Shown piece after piece: positions 8,185-17,529 of a DNA stretch of 64,000 bases. The stretch is from JANWYT01 sp034437555 (GTDB lineage Bacteria > Chloroflexota > Anaerolineae > Aggregatilineales > Phototrophicaceae). The notes under the pieces are model-generated. The model was given only the letters and a program-made list of their open reading frames with translations. It had not been told where the DNA came from and ran no database searches. The translations under genes were made by a program, and so were the position numbers. The stretch's first letter is position 1. Every line of letters starts with the position of its first letter. The stretch is taken from positions 20,664 to 84,663 of the forward strand of contig DAOTTQ010000044.1 in NCBI GenBank assembly GCA_034437555.1, read 5' to 3'.

Positions 8185-9795
8185 TTACCGCTTAAAACGC
8201 CGTAAGAGCGCAAGTGGAATAAGGGTGGCTTCTGGTAGACGTGCTAGCAAGCCCACCCCACCATATAACACACCACCAATACCGCCCCCAACAATGAGTA
8301 ATGGCACACCCGTTAAACCCGTTTGCACAATGCCCCACATGCCCAACGCCATCACCATTGTACCCATGCCCATAACAGCCAGCGCGCGCCATAGCACCGC
8401 ATCCCCCAATACACCCGTTTTACGGCGCAATAGCACCCATAGCACCACCGCTTCAATATTGGTCGTGAGCGCATTTGCCAATGCCAAGCCCGCAAACGCG
8501 CCTTGTGTTAGGCTATCGGGTGTGCCGATAAAGCGCACAAACAGCAGGCTTAGTACGATATTGCTTATCATCGCCATTAAGCCAATGATAACGGGTGTCC
8601 ACGTATCCTCTAGCGCATAAAATGCCCGTGACAGCACCTCTAATAAGCCGAAGCCCACCAAACCGAGCGCGTAAAACCCTAATGCCCACGCCGTTGCTTG
8701 GGTGCTTTCTAACGTCCATTGCCCACGCTGAAACACGGACACCAAGCCCTCACCTAAGAGCAAAAAGACCATGGTCGCGGGCAACGCCAAGAAAATAATG
8801 CCACGCATTGCGCCCACCAAGCGCATCCGAAAGCCGTCCATATTGCCCTCTGCGCGCAACGCCGCCAGTGACGGAAAAACCGCCGAACCAACGCTTTGGG
8901 CGATAATACCAAGCGCAAAAAACATGAGCTGAAATGCCGTATTGAGCGCGGTTAAACTGCCGTCGGGCATCCGACTGGCAAGTGCGATATTCACCACAAA
9001 GTTAATTTGCACCACCGCCAAGCCCAACACACGGGGCAACATCAGCTTAAGCACCGTCATAACGCCCGTTAATTGCCAATTGACGCTGGGGCGTAGGCGG
9101 GCGCGAACTTGCCACAAACCGCGCAATTGCACCAGCAAATGCAATACGGCACTCAATACCGCGCCAATGGCTAAGCCGTATACATTATTCACCCCCACTT
9201 GCCCCACGCCTTCTAGGGCAGGCAACGCGGGCGCAAGCACCAACGCCCCAAAAATGATGCCCAAGCTGTTCATACTGGCAGCCAAGCTGGGCAAGAAGAA
9301 TAGCCCATGCGACTGCAAAATGCCCATCACTAGCCCACTAATGCTAAAAATTGCGGGCGTTATCATCATTAGGCGCATCATGTTGGCAGTTAGGGCTTGC
9401 GCGTTGGCATCACGCCCAGAAAGCAATAATTCCGAAACGATGGGGTCGGCGAACAACGCCACCAGCCCACCCAAGAGCAATGCGCCCAATGCTGAAAGCG
9501 TCATGACCGCACTTGCCAGTTGCCACGCTTGCCCTTCGTCCTCACCACGCAGGCGGGCATATACAGGGATAAACGATGACCCCAACGCGCCCCCCGCCAC
9601 CAAATTAAACGCCAGTTCCGGGATGCGTTGGGCAGCCGTAAACGCATCCAGCGCGTCTGATGTGCCAAACTGCGCCCCGACAATGGCAACGCGCACAAAC
9701 CCAAAAATGCCACTGGCTAAAAAGCCTACCAGTACCACCAATGCCGCGCGTAAAATTTGCCCCCCAGATAGGGCTTTGCTGGCTTTATTCGTCAC
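8185..9795 (-). CDS. murJ: lipid II flippase MurJ (MviN family)
   Basis: 536 residues with the 14-helix MOP-superfamily layout. The N-terminal region has GFVRVAIVGAQFGTSDALDAF and GGALGSSFIPVYARL, strongly conserved in MurJ, and the middle part has FGLLEVLSRAFYALEDT. The protein flips undecaprenyl-linked peptidoglycan precursor to the outer face of the membrane. Its 3' end abuts the HicA-like relic on the opposite strand. Upstream it diverges from the TetR-family regulator at 9981. Confidence 0.93.
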   Translation of the reverse strand: MTNKASKALSGGQILRAALVVLVGFLASGIFGFVRVAIVGAQFGTSDALDAFTAAQRIPELAFNLVAGGALGSSFIPVYARLRGEDEGQAWQLASAVMTLSALGALLLGGLVALFADPIVSELLLSGRDANAQALTANMMRLMMITPAIFSISGLVMGILQSHGLFFLPSLAASMNSLGIIFGALVLAPALPALEGVGQVGVNNVYGLAIGAVLSAVLHLLVQLRGLWQVRARLRPSVNWQLTGVMTVLKLMLPRVLGLAVVQINFVVNIALASRMPDGSLTALNTAFQLMFFALGIIAQSVGSAVFPSLAALRAEGNMDGFRMRLVGAMRGIIFLALPATMVFLLLGEGLVSVFQRGQWTLESTQATAWALGFYALGLVGFGLLEVLSRAFYALEDTWTPVIIGLMAMISNIVLSLLFVRFIGTPDSLTQGAFAGLALANALTTNIEAVVLWVLLRRKTGVLGDAVLWRALAVMGMGTMVMALGMWGIVQTGLTGVPLLIVGGGIGGVLYGGVGLLARLPEATLIPLALLRRFKR

Positions 9796-9902
9796 GTTTT
9801 GTCCCGTCCCTTTGTATCGCCGTTGTTCGTGGTTCTATTGTACAAGGATTACGCATAAAGCATCAATAACGCCCCAACCCCACCAAACATTATTTTGGGG
9901 GC

Positions 9903-9950
9903 TTGACAAAAAAACGCCTTCATGTAAAAATGTTTACGGTGTACACTAAA
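9903..9950 (+). promoter_or_regulatory. promoter and likely operator of the TetR-family gene
   Basis: A consensus -35 (TTGACA, 9903-9908) is followed 16 bp later by TAAAAA (9925-9930). Immediately downstream, 9933-9950 is an imperfect dyad with a perfect GTGTACAC core and TTTA/AAA arms, placed where a bound repressor would block initiation. It suggests autoregulation and also rules out the longer upstream start for the regulator. Confidence 0.6.
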
Positions 9951-9980
9951 ATAAACTATGCAAACAAAAGAGAACACTGT

Positions 9981-10676
9981 ATGCAAAAGACACGCAGAGA
10001 ACGTCAACGAGAAGCCACCATTGAAGAAATAAAAACCATAGCACGCGCCCACATGGCACAGAGTGGCGCAATGGGCATTTCCCTAAGGGCAATTGCCCGT
10101 GAGATGGAGCTAACCGTTACGGCGCTGTATCGCTATTACGCCAGCTACGATGAGCTTATCACCGACCTCATTGTGGATGCGTTCAGCGCGTTGGCAGATG
10201 CCATGCAAACCGCCGATGCGTCCCTGCCCGAAACGGACTATACCGCCCGTTTACAAGCTGTTTTAATGGCGTATCGGGGGTGGGCAAACGAACACCCTCA
10301 TGAATTTGCGCTGATTTACGGCACGCCCATTCCAAACTACGTTGCCCCCAGTGAACGCACTGTGCCACAGGTACAACGGGGATTTGAAGTGATGATACGC
10401 ATCATTGCGCTCGGGATGCAGGACGGCGTGTTTAAGCCCACACAAACGCAAGTGCCTGCGCCAAATCAGGCACACATCGAAGCCCTGATTGTGGCATACG
10501 GTTTCCCTATCCCTGTACTTCCCTTTTATGTAGGTATGGTGATATGGACGCGCATTCACGGCATCATCATGCTAGAGCTATTTAACCACCTTGCGCCGTC
10601 AATTGGCGATGTTACCCCCTTCTACCAAGCCCAAATCAGCCACGCCATGCGCGAGCTGTTATCCATCGGAGAGTAA
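9981..10676 (+). CDS. TetR/AcrR-family transcriptional regulator
   Basis: 231 residues. The N-terminal helix-turn-helix is clear: ISLRAIAREMELTVTALYRYYASYDELITDLI, roughly residues 33-65. The C-terminal ligand domain (GWANEHPHEFALIYGTPIP) resembles the WHG-type domain of TetR proteins. I chose ATG 9981 because the earlier in-frame region contains the promoter and operator. The dehydratase/epimerase gene starts 5 bp after its stop, so the two are one transcript and the regulator probably controls both. The ligand is unknown. Confidence 0.88.
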   Translation: MQKTRRERQREATIEEIKTIARAHMAQSGAMGISLRAIAREMELTVTALYRYYASYDELITDLIVDAFSALADAMQTADASLPETDYTARLQAVLMAYRGWANEHPHEFALIYGTPIPNYVAPSERTVPQVQRGFEVMIRIIALGMQDGVFKPTQTQVPAPNQAHIEALIVAYGFPIPVLPFYVGMVIWTRIHGIIMLELFNHLAPSIGDVTPFYQAQISHAMRELLSIGE

Positions 10677-10681
10677 ACCCC

Positions 10682-11623
10682 ATGACCACCGAACACCATC
10701 TTATTTTAGGCACAGGTCCCGCAGGCAAAGCCATCATGAACGAACTCGTTAAGCGCGGTAAAACCATCAGTATGCTTAACCGCAGCGGCAAAACCGACGG
10801 TATCCCCGCAGGCGTGACCCTCCTAAAAGGCAATCTGACAGAGAGGGACTTCTTGAGGGGCATTAGCGCAGGCAAAAGCCACCTTTACAATTGCGCCAAC
10901 CCCGCCTATACCAACTGGGCAACCGATTTCCCACCCATTAACGATGCTGTCCTAGATGCCGTTACACACAGCAAAGCCCGCCTCATTATGATGGACAACC
11001 TGTATATGTATGGTGACACAGGGGGCGCACCTCTTACAGAAGGCTTGCCCTATAACGGACACGGCAAGAAGCCCAAATTGCGTGCAGAAATGGCGCGTAA
11101 GATACTGGATGCTCATGAACGCGGTGACATCCAAGCCGTGATTGGGCGTGCCAGCGATTTTGTGGGAGAAGGCGTGCGCGAAAGTTCGCTAGGAGAATTG
11201 GTGTTCGAGAACGCCATCAAGGGCAAGTCTTTGCAGTTTATTGGCAATATCGACATGCCCCATACCTACACTTACATGGGTGATATTGGCGTGGGTATGG
11301 TGAATATTGCCCTAGATGAAGGCGCATATGGCAAGGCGTGGCACTTGCCCAGCCCCAAAACAGTCACCACGCGCCAATGGGTAGACCTCATCAGCAAAAA
11401 ATTGGGTAAGCCCCTAAAAGTACAAGCCCTGTCGCAGGTAATGGTGCGGTTGGTAGGTTTGTTTATGCCTACAGTGCGTGAGTTTAACGAAATGTATTAC
11501 GAGTTTAGCCAGCCCTTTGTGTTAGATTCCAGCCCCTACAAAGCCCGTTACGGCGACCACAGCACCGACATGGAAACCATCGTAGACCGCACCCTAGCTT
11601 GGTATAAAGCACAAACCCACTAG
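10682..11623 (+). CDS. NAD(P)-dependent epimerase/dehydratase-like protein
   Basis: 313 residues, extended short-chain dehydrogenase fold. The nucleotide-binding motif GTGPAG lies at residues 10-15 in HLILGTGPAGKAIMNEL; further segments are NLYMYGDTGG and PHTYTYMGDIGVGMV. The usual catalytic YxxxK is not obvious, the corresponding segment reading YGDTGG...NGHGKKPKLRAEMARK, so it may be an atypical member (NAD-binding reductase or NmrA-like sensor). It is cotranscribed with the TetR regulator and followed by a terminator, which suggests an inducible two-gene detoxification or redox unit. Substrate unknown. Confidence 0.75.
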   Translation: MTTEHHLILGTGPAGKAIMNELVKRGKTISMLNRSGKTDGIPAGVTLLKGNLTERDFLRGISAGKSHLYNCANPAYTNWATDFPPINDAVLDAVTHSKARLIMMDNLYMYGDTGGAPLTEGLPYNGHGKKPKLRAEMARKILDAHERGDIQAVIGRASDFVGEGVRESSLGELVFENAIKGKSLQFIGNIDMPHTYTYMGDIGVGMVNIALDEGAYGKAWHLPSPKTVTTRQWVDLISKKLGKPLKVQALSQVMVRLVGLFMPTVREFNEMYYEFSQPFVLDSSPYKARYGDHSTDMETIVDRTLAWYKAQTH

Positions 11624-11653
11624 AGCATTTACACAGAAATGACAAAACACGAG

Positions 11654-11681
11654 GCTTGGGGATAGTGACCAAGCTTTTTTT
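11654..11681 (+). terminator. rho-independent terminator after the TetR/epimerase operon
   Basis: Stem GCTTGG / CCAAGC with a 9-base loop followed directly by seven T, about 30 bp after the stop. Confidence 0.75.
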
Positions 11682-11835
11682 ATTTTGTACCCGTGTCATC
11701 AGAAACGCTCATCTTTCGTTAGAGGTTTCTCAATAAAGGCTCATGAGCCTGTAAGTGTTGTACTGTAGCATAGCTCTAAAGTGTGTATCGAGACGCATTT
11801 TAGATACCCACTTAATGCTACAAGGAGAAACAAAC

Positions 11836-12330
11836 ATGAAGGCAAGCAAAGTTCAAAATACCGTCACACATCACCACTTACCTCTGGATATTCGCCAGCC
11901 CATCATTGAGCTATTAAATCAACATCTGGCAGATGGGTTCGACCTTTTTAGCCAAACAAAGCAAGCCCACTGGAACGTAAAAGGTAAGAACTTCATTGCC
12001 TTACACGAGCTTTTTGACAGCATTGCAACCCTCCTAAACGAGACCAACGACGCTATTGCCGAGCGTGTAACAGCATTGGGTGGCACCGCACTAGGCACAG
12101 CACGCCTATCTGTATCTGCGTCACGCCTGCCAGAAATAAGCCACGAAACCCTTAGCGGTGAAGAGGCTGTCCGCGCCCTTGCCGAGCGCATTAGCGCATA
12201 CGCCAAAACCAGCCGAGAAGCCATCGACACCGCCACCGAACACGGCGATGCAGCCACCGCCGACCTCTTTACCCAAGTGGTGCGTGACCTAGACAAACAA
12301 CTGTATTTCTTGGATGCCCATCTTGGCTAG
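11836..12330 (+). CDS. dps: Dps-family DNA-binding ferritin-like protein
   Basis: 164 residues. The ferroxidase-site signature of Dps is present: KQAHWNVKGKNF (about residues 39-50), then HELFDSI and ETNDAIAER. Dps forms a 12-subunit shell that oxidises and stores iron with hydrogen peroxide and protects DNA; the His-rich N-terminus (THHHL) could bind metal or DNA. The ATG at 11836 has an AGGAG ribosome site 8 bp upstream, so the longer open frame is not used. An SDR gene begins inside its last codons. A perfect 12-bp palindrome (GGCTCATGAGCC, 11738-11749) lies in the leader and might be a regulatory site. Confidence 0.93.
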   Translation: MKASKVQNTVTHHHLPLDIRQPIIELLNQHLADGFDLFSQTKQAHWNVKGKNFIALHELFDSIATLLNETNDAIAERVTALGGTALGTARLSVSASRLPEISHETLSGEEAVRALAERISAYAKTSREAIDTATEHGDAATADLFTQVVRDLDKQLYFLDAHLG

Positions 12331-13150
12331 CACGTCCAAAATAGCCCTCATCACGGGCGCAGCGGGGGGCATTGGGTTTTCCACTGCCCAACGTTTGGTT
12401 GGGGCGGGCTGGCACGTTTGGGGAACGGGCTTGCCCCAAGATAGCTTTAACACGCTACAACGGCTAGGGGTCAACGCGCTTGTGATGGATATTACCCAAG
12501 AAAGCAGCATTGCCCACGCTCTACAATCGTTTACACGGCTGGATGCCCTCATCAACTGCGCCGCCATCCAAGCCCCTGCTCCCCTAGAGCATTTACCCAT
12601 TTCTGAATTACAACATCTGTTTGATGTGAATGTATTTGGGCATTTGCGCGTCATACAGCACGCCCTGCCATTGCTTAAAAGTAGCAAGGGGCGCATTATC
12701 AACGTCAGTTCACTTATGGGCAAGGTGGCGTTCCCCTTACTAGGGGGCTATAGTATGAGCAAACACGCCCTAGAAGCCCTTAGCGATACCCTACGGCTAG
12801 AGCTTGCACCCTTTGGGGTGACGGTGTGTGTGGTGGCGATGGGTGCAATTGACACGCCCATGACACATCAAATGGCGCAACATTTACAACGCGCCTATGA
12901 GAACCACGCCGAATCTTCTGAATATGATGCGCTGTATAAAGCCATGCAAGCCACCCTAGAAACCCAAACGAAAAACGCCATTCCACCTCAAAAAGTAGCC
13001 GATGTAATTTTTCGTGCTGTCACAGACCGCAATCCCAAACCGCGCATCATTGTAGACACGCCAACATTTGGCTTAAGCTTGATGCGCCGTCTTGCCCCTT
13101 TAGAGGTCGCCGACAAAATTTTGTCGTGGGTGCTTCGTCTGCCCAAATAA
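12314..13150 (+). CDS. short-chain dehydrogenase/reductase
   Basis: 278 residues, classical SDR. TGAAGGIG at residues 14-21 matches the TGxxxGxG cofactor motif; INCAAIQ corresponds to the NAG motif, NVSSLMG gives the catalytic Ser, and YSMSKHALEAL gives the YxxxK pair. The start ATG overlaps the end of dps by 17 bp. The basic residues for NADPH are not evident after the second strand (WGTGLPQD). Members oxidise or reduce small alcohols, ketones or lipids; substrate unknown. Confidence 0.85.
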   Translation: MPILASTSKIALITGAAGGIGFSTAQRLVGAGWHVWGTGLPQDSFNTLQRLGVNALVMDITQESSIAHALQSFTRLDALINCAAIQAPAPLEHLPISELQHLFDVNVFGHLRVIQHALPLLKSSKGRIINVSSLMGKVAFPLLGGYSMSKHALEALSDTLRLELAPFGVTVCVVAMGAIDTPMTHQMAQHLQRAYENHAESSEYDALYKAMQATLETQTKNAIPPQKVADVIFRAVTDRNPKPRIIVDTPTFGLSLMRRLAPLEVADKILSWVLRLPK

Positions 13151-13206
13151 CATACAAACTCTAAACACGACCACAGCATAAAACGGCACAAAACCCGACA
13201 AGCACT

Positions 13207-14421
13207 TTAGGGCTTAGGCGTGCTTAATGGCGTACTTGTCTCACGCGGGGGCAACACGGGCGTGATGGTCGGCGTGTTGGTTTCCGTTGGAGTGGGCGTT
13301 ATCGTTGGCGTATTGGTTTCTGTGGGCGTGTTGCTAGGCGTTAGCGTTACACTGGGCGTTAGCGTGGGCGTTAGCGTTAATGTGGGCGACGGCGTAACGC
13401 TGGGGGAGGGTGAAACACTGGGCGTTAATGTGACGGTGGGCGTAATGGTGGGCGTAAGCGAAGGACCGGGGGTGGGTGATGGCGTAAGCCGTGCAATCAC
13501 TGTACCTGCAATATCCGTCGGTGTTGGTTGTGGCGTAGGGCTAACTACGGGTGTGGGTTCAAAAATTCCTTCTTCACCGCGCACAATATCCACCCCTGCC
13601 GATGTGAAGATGGCTTCTACACGCTGACCGCGCAAACCAAAGGTGCGTTGTTGTTGCCCATTAAACATCACATCTAGTGCAACCGCATTACTCGCCGTTA
13701 GCGATAAGCGGCTGGTGGCACTAAACGTTAGGGTTTCATTGGGGCGTACCACCCCGGCAAACTGTTGTTGTCCATCCCCCATTACCTGTAACCACGTGCG
13801 CTGTGTCGTGTTCAAAATCACGGTTAGCTCACCAATAAGCGGTCCCGTCAGCGGTGGCGTGGGCGTAGGGGGCAATGCAAATGTAGACGTAGGCTGAAGC
13901 GTGTTGACCGTTGAAAGCGTGTCGGTTATGTCTGTTGCGGGCGCAGTAACCGCCAATGCCGTATCATCGGGCAACTGCAAAAAGTCCACAATTACCACGC
14001 CAATTACACCCAAAGAAGCCAACGTTGCAAATACCATCACACCAATAAACGCAATACTACCCCACTGAATCCGCGCTCTGGACGTGCTTAAGGTTACTTT
14101 AGGCATGGCGGGCGGTGTATCAGTAATACGACGTGGCGCAACTAGGGGCGTTTCTTGGCTCGATTTTTTAGAGCTTCGTGGGGGAGCTTGGCTCGTATCG
14201 TAGTATCTTAAAACAAGGTCTGCGTCTAAGCCCAAAAAGAGGGCGTAATTGCGAAGCATCCCGCGCACTTGCACTTTATTTTCAGAGACACCAAATTCAC
14301 CATTTTCAAAGGCTTCTAGGATGTTACGGCGTATTTTGAGCGCGTCAACCGCCTCATCAAGCGAAAGCTCTTTTAGGGTTCGGTTATCCCGCAGATAGTG
14401 TCCGAGCGCGTGGGCATCCAT
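13207..14421 (-). CDS. RodZ-like helix-turn-helix membrane protein with Thr/Pro tail
   Basis: 404 residues. The N-terminus is an HTH_25 domain (LGHYLRDNRTLKELSLDEAV, then ALKIRRNILEAFENGEF) as in RodZ, which links MreB to the membrane in cell-shape control. A single membrane helix lies near residues 125-148 (IAFIGVMVFATLASLGVIGVV). After it comes a periplasmic domain with strands (TWLQVMGDGQQQFAGVVRP) similar to DUF4115 of RodZ, and then about 110 residues of Thr/Pro/Ser repeats (TPTETNTPTITP). The repeat tail is not a RodZ feature but is common in exported proteins of this group. No mre genes lie nearby. Confidence 0.78.
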   Translation of the reverse strand: MDAHALGHYLRDNRTLKELSLDEAVDALKIRRNILEAFENGEFGVSENKVQVRGMLRNYALFLGLDADLVLRYYDTSQAPPRSSKKSSQETPLVAPRRITDTPPAMPKVTLSTSRARIQWGSIAFIGVMVFATLASLGVIGVVIVDFLQLPDDTALAVTAPATDITDTLSTVNTLQPTSTFALPPTPTPPLTGPLIGELTVILNTTQRTWLQVMGDGQQQFAGVVRPNETLTFSATSRLSLTASNAVALDVMFNGQQQRTFGLRGQRVEAIFTSAGVDIVRGEEGIFEPTPVVSPTPQPTPTDIAGTVIARLTPSPTPGPSLTPTITPTVTLTPSVSPSPSVTPSPTLTLTPTLTPSVTLTPSNTPTETNTPTITPTPTETNTPTITPVLPPRETSTPLSTPKP

Positions 14422-14573
14422 TCAGAAGTGTTCAGCCTTTGGTCATTTGGGAACTCGTATTGATTAAATCGTAAAGATACGAAAACGCAAAGGAGGGAAT
14501 TTGGGGGGAAGAAACAAGAGAAGAAACAAGAAGAGGAAGGGGGCAGACAAGACCAACCCCCATAATAGCCCTC

Positions 14574-15125
14574 TTATTCGCTGGATTCAGCCACTTCTTC
14601 GGTAACTTCGGTTTCGGCATTAGCAGCAGCAAGTGCGCTGGCTTTTGCGGCGTTGTGGCGTGCCATAAATTCGTTCATTTCGCCTTCGCGAACCACATAA
14701 ACGTTCAAGGCAGGCTGGGATTCTGTACCCAAACGCACAGTAACTGCATGATGACCCACTTCACGTAGACCATTGACGCTGATACGGCGGCGATTAATGT
14801 CACGACCTGTTACACGGAACAGTTCGTCAGCAATTTCTTGGGTGGTAACAGAACCAAACAATTTACCAGTGGTAGCAGCACGGCGTTCAAAGAACAATTC
14901 TGTGCCGTCAATGGCGCGTGCCACTTCGTTAACCAATTTTTCAAATTCAGCACGGCGCATTTCAACCTGTGCTAAAAGACGTTTTTGGCTCTTAACTGCG
15001 CCTGCGCTGGCTTGAACAGCGCGTTTGGTGGGGATGAGGTAATTGCGGGCGAAGCCATCGGCAACATCCACAATTTCACCAGCAACACCATGTTTGTAGA
15101 TGTTTTGTAGTAGAATAACTTTCAT
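14574..15125 (-). CDS. rplI: 50S ribosomal protein L9
   Basis: 183 residues. MKVILLQNIYKHGVAGEIVD followed by VADGFARNYLIP is the highly conserved L9 N-terminal domain that binds 23S rRNA; a long helix and the C-terminal domain follow. L9 usually has about 150 residues; here an extra Ala/Glu-rich tail ends in EVAESSE. The ATG at 15125 has an AAGGA site 8 bp upstream and fits homologues, so the longer frame is excluded. The usual partners (rpsF, ssb, rpsR) are not adjacent. Confidence 0.96.
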   Translation of the reverse strand: MKVILLQNIYKHGVAGEIVDVADGFARNYLIPTKRAVQASAGAVKSQKRLLAQVEMRRAEFEKLVNEVARAIDGTELFFERRAATTGKLFGSVTTQEIADELFRVTGRDINRRRISVNGLREVGHHAVTVRLGTESQPALNVYVVREGEMNEFMARHNAAKASALAAANAETEVTEEVAESSE

Positions 15126-15271
15126 GACCAAATCCTTGTTATAGACAAACACGCCCTCACAAGGGGGCATGGTCTTATCATAATGGACTAAATGGACTAA
15201 ACAGGCGAATTATAAAGCAAGCCCCCCTTAAACACAAGACCACGCCCTGCATGGGGGTAAAACCGCCCCTC

Positions 15272-16180
15272 TTAAATATGGGTGTTTAGCACGCCCTTTA
15301 AGAGCGTATAGTGAATTTCGCTGGCGTATCTGCCCTCGCCGTCCAAATCGAGTCCAAACGGTTGTCCGTCTTTACTTTTAATGAGTACATCGCTGGCACG
15401 CGCTGAACGTACGCAACGATGCTTAAGGTGCTTCCCACGATACAACAAAGCCAAGACCCCTAATGTTACAGGAATCGACATGCCCTCTGCCACAATCACA
15501 TCAAACAAACCATCATCTACGCTGGCATGGGGCGCAACAAATAAGCCTTGCCCAAAGTAACGCCCATTGGCGATTGCCGCGACAGTAATCGCGCCATCAT
15601 ACCAAAGTTTGCCATCTAAATAAATTTCTACAGGCTTGGCTTTATACCCAAAGAGGCTGGACACAATGGCTTTCAAATACGAGAGTGCGCCCCCCTTCGG
15701 TGAGTTTTCTATACGATGCACCACATCAATGCTAATGCCCGCGCTAGAGATGTTCAAAAAGTGTTGCTCGATGCCATTATAGCGTGCCAGCCCCACATCA
15801 ATGGGGCGTTGGCGCGTATTGGCAATCCAGCGCACCGCGTCCATCGGTTTTAAGGGCGTTCCAGCCCCACGCGCCCAATCGCGCCCTGTACCCGCCGGAA
15901 TACACCCAAACGATAGTTCTTGGTCGGGATGGGCGGTATTGTGCGCTAAAATGGCGTTGACGATAGTATTATTTGTGCCATCGCCCCCAATGCTAATGAC
16001 ACGGCGCACACCCTGCTCAGTGGCTTGTTTAATACAATTTGGCACATCATCGGGAAACTGTGTGATGACAGGATGCACATCCCCCAAAACAATCCTTAAT
16101 TCGTGTTCTATCTCTTGCCAAACGGCTAGCCCTTTGCCACCGCCCGCGTGCGGATTAATAATAACCAGCGTCTTTGTCAT
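15272..16180 (-). CDS. diacylglycerol kinase-family lipid kinase
   Basis: 302 residues. Catalytic nucleotide-binding motif GGDGT at residues 65-69 in VISIGGDGTNNTI, and a GTGRDWARG segment near residue 97, both diagnostic of the DAGK_cat (YegS/DgkB) family. Soluble enzymes of this type phosphorylate diacylglycerol or related lipids with ATP to recycle them into phospholipid synthesis. It lies 21 bp downstream of proA on the same strand, likely a shared transcript without evident functional link. Confidence 0.88.
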   Translation of the reverse strand: MTKTLVIINPHAGGGKGLAVWQEIEHELRIVLGDVHPVITQFPDDVPNCIKQATEQGVRRVISIGGDGTNNTIVNAILAHNTAHPDQELSFGCIPAGTGRDWARGAGTPLKPMDAVRWIANTRQRPIDVGLARYNGIEQHFLNISSAGISIDVVHRIENSPKGGALSYLKAIVSSLFGYKAKPVEIYLDGKLWYDGAITVAAIANGRYFGQGLFVAPHASVDDGLFDVIVAEGMSIPVTLGVLALLYRGKHLKHRCVRSARASDVLIKSKDGQPFGLDLDGEGRYASEIHYTLLKGVLNTHI

Positions 16181-16201
16181 GGTTTGCCCCTCCGCACCAT
16201 G

Positions 16202-17473
16202 TTATAGGCGCGATGTGTAGTCGCCCTGAATAATCCATTTGTATGTTGTCAATTCGGCTAGTGCCATGGGTCCCCGCGCGTGAAGTTTTTGTGTGCTTAC
16301 CGCCACTTCTGCGCCCAGCCCTAATGCACTACCGTCTGTAAAGCGCGTGCTGGCGTTCCAATACACACACGCGCTATCAATAGTGTTTAAGAACGCTTCG
16401 GCGTGCGCGGTCGTTTGCGTTAAAATACCGTCGCTGTGCTGGGTGCTGTGCTGGCGGATGTGTGCTACCGCTTCATCTAGCCCCGACACCACTTTTAAGC
16501 CCAGCGTTAGCCCCATCCATTCCGTGTCAAAATCTTCAGGTTCAGCAGGGAGTACGCGCTCATCATCCAAATAGGCAAGGGCGCGAGGGTCGGCTTTGAA
16601 TACCACACCCGCCTTACCCAATTGTTTAACGACCTTTGGCAAAAAGTCCTTCGCAACCGCTTCATGTACCAAAAGCGTATCCAGCGCGTTACAAACAGCG
16701 GGGCGTTGGGTTTTAGCGTTTTCAATGACGGGCAAGCTGGCTTCTAAATTTGCGCTTTCGTCTACATAAAGATGACAAATGCCCATGCCCCCAATAATTA
16801 CGGGAATGGTGCTGTGTTCACGGCAAAAATCGTGGAGTTTGCTACCCCCACGCGGAATGAGCATGTCAATATAGACGTGCATCTTTAGCATTTGCCCCAC
16901 ATAAACGCGGTCTGTGCTGGCAATCACTTGTACCGCATCTGATGGCAAACCATGTTCTGCCAACGCCATTTGTAACACCTCTGCCAATGCCATATTGCTA
17001 TATAGTGTGTCACTGCCACCGCGCATAATAACGGCGTTGCCCGTTTTAAGCGCAAGTGTGGCAATGTCTACCGTCACATTGGGGCGCGACTCATAAATAA
17101 CCCCTAGCACACCCACAGGCACGCGCCTTTTATACGCCGTAATGCCACTGTCTAGCGTGCGTTCTTCAAAGCGTTCGCCTACAGGGTCGGGCAGGGTTGC
17201 CACATGGCGCACATCGGCAATGATACCCGTCATCCGCGCCGTTAAGTCTAGCCTATCGCGTATCCACACGGGGTCTACGGCATTTTTATGGGCAAGCTCT
17301 AAATCTTGGGCATTTGCCTCTAGGATGTGTGGCGTATGCGCTTCTAGCTGGTCGGCAATCGTATGTAAAACAGCGTTTTTGGTGTCTGTAGATAGGGTTG
17401 CCAGCACATAGGAGGCTTCTCTGGCGCGTTTGCCCATGTCAATTAAGTCAATCATGGTTTTTGTTTCTGGCAT
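16202..17473 (-). CDS. proA: gamma-glutamyl phosphate reductase
   Basis: 423 residues, the normal length. It has RVPVGVLGVIYESRPNVT near residues 115-132 and the catalytic cysteine segment RPAVCNALDTLLVH, both characteristic of ProA. It reduces gamma-glutamyl phosphate with NADPH to glutamate semialdehyde, the second step of proline synthesis. No proB is adjacent, unlike the common proBA operon. A GGAG-type site lies just before the start. Confidence 0.95.
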   Translation of the reverse strand: MPETKTMIDLIDMGKRAREASYVLATLSTDTKNAVLHTIADQLEAHTPHILEANAQDLELAHKNAVDPVWIRDRLDLTARMTGIIADVRHVATLPDPVGERFEERTLDSGITAYKRRVPVGVLGVIYESRPNVTVDIATLALKTGNAVIMRGGSDTLYSNMALAEVLQMALAEHGLPSDAVQVIASTDRVYVGQMLKMHVYIDMLIPRGGSKLHDFCREHSTIPVIIGGMGICHLYVDESANLEASLPVIENAKTQRPAVCNALDTLLVHEAVAKDFLPKVVKQLGKAGVVFKADPRALAYLDDERVLPAEPEDFDTEWMGLTLGLKVVSGLDEAVAHIRQHSTQHSDGILTQTTAHAEAFLNTIDSACVYWNASTRFTDGSALGLGAEVAVSTQKLHARGPMALAELTTYKWIIQGDYTSRL

Positions 17474-17529
17474 CTTTTACTCCCTTTTTAATGACAGTGG
17501 TTACAATGTCAACTTCTATGCGTTGTCAT

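Noticed and set aside
8185..9949. Long plus-strand frames inside murJ
   Set aside because: Composition is that of an antisense shadow; murJ on the minus strand explains the region with strong homology.
13220..13627. Open frame with Val-Gly repeats opposite the RodZ-like gene
   Set aside because: It is the complement of the Thr/Pro tail codons; the low-complexity DNA lacks stops on both strands, and no ribosome site exists.
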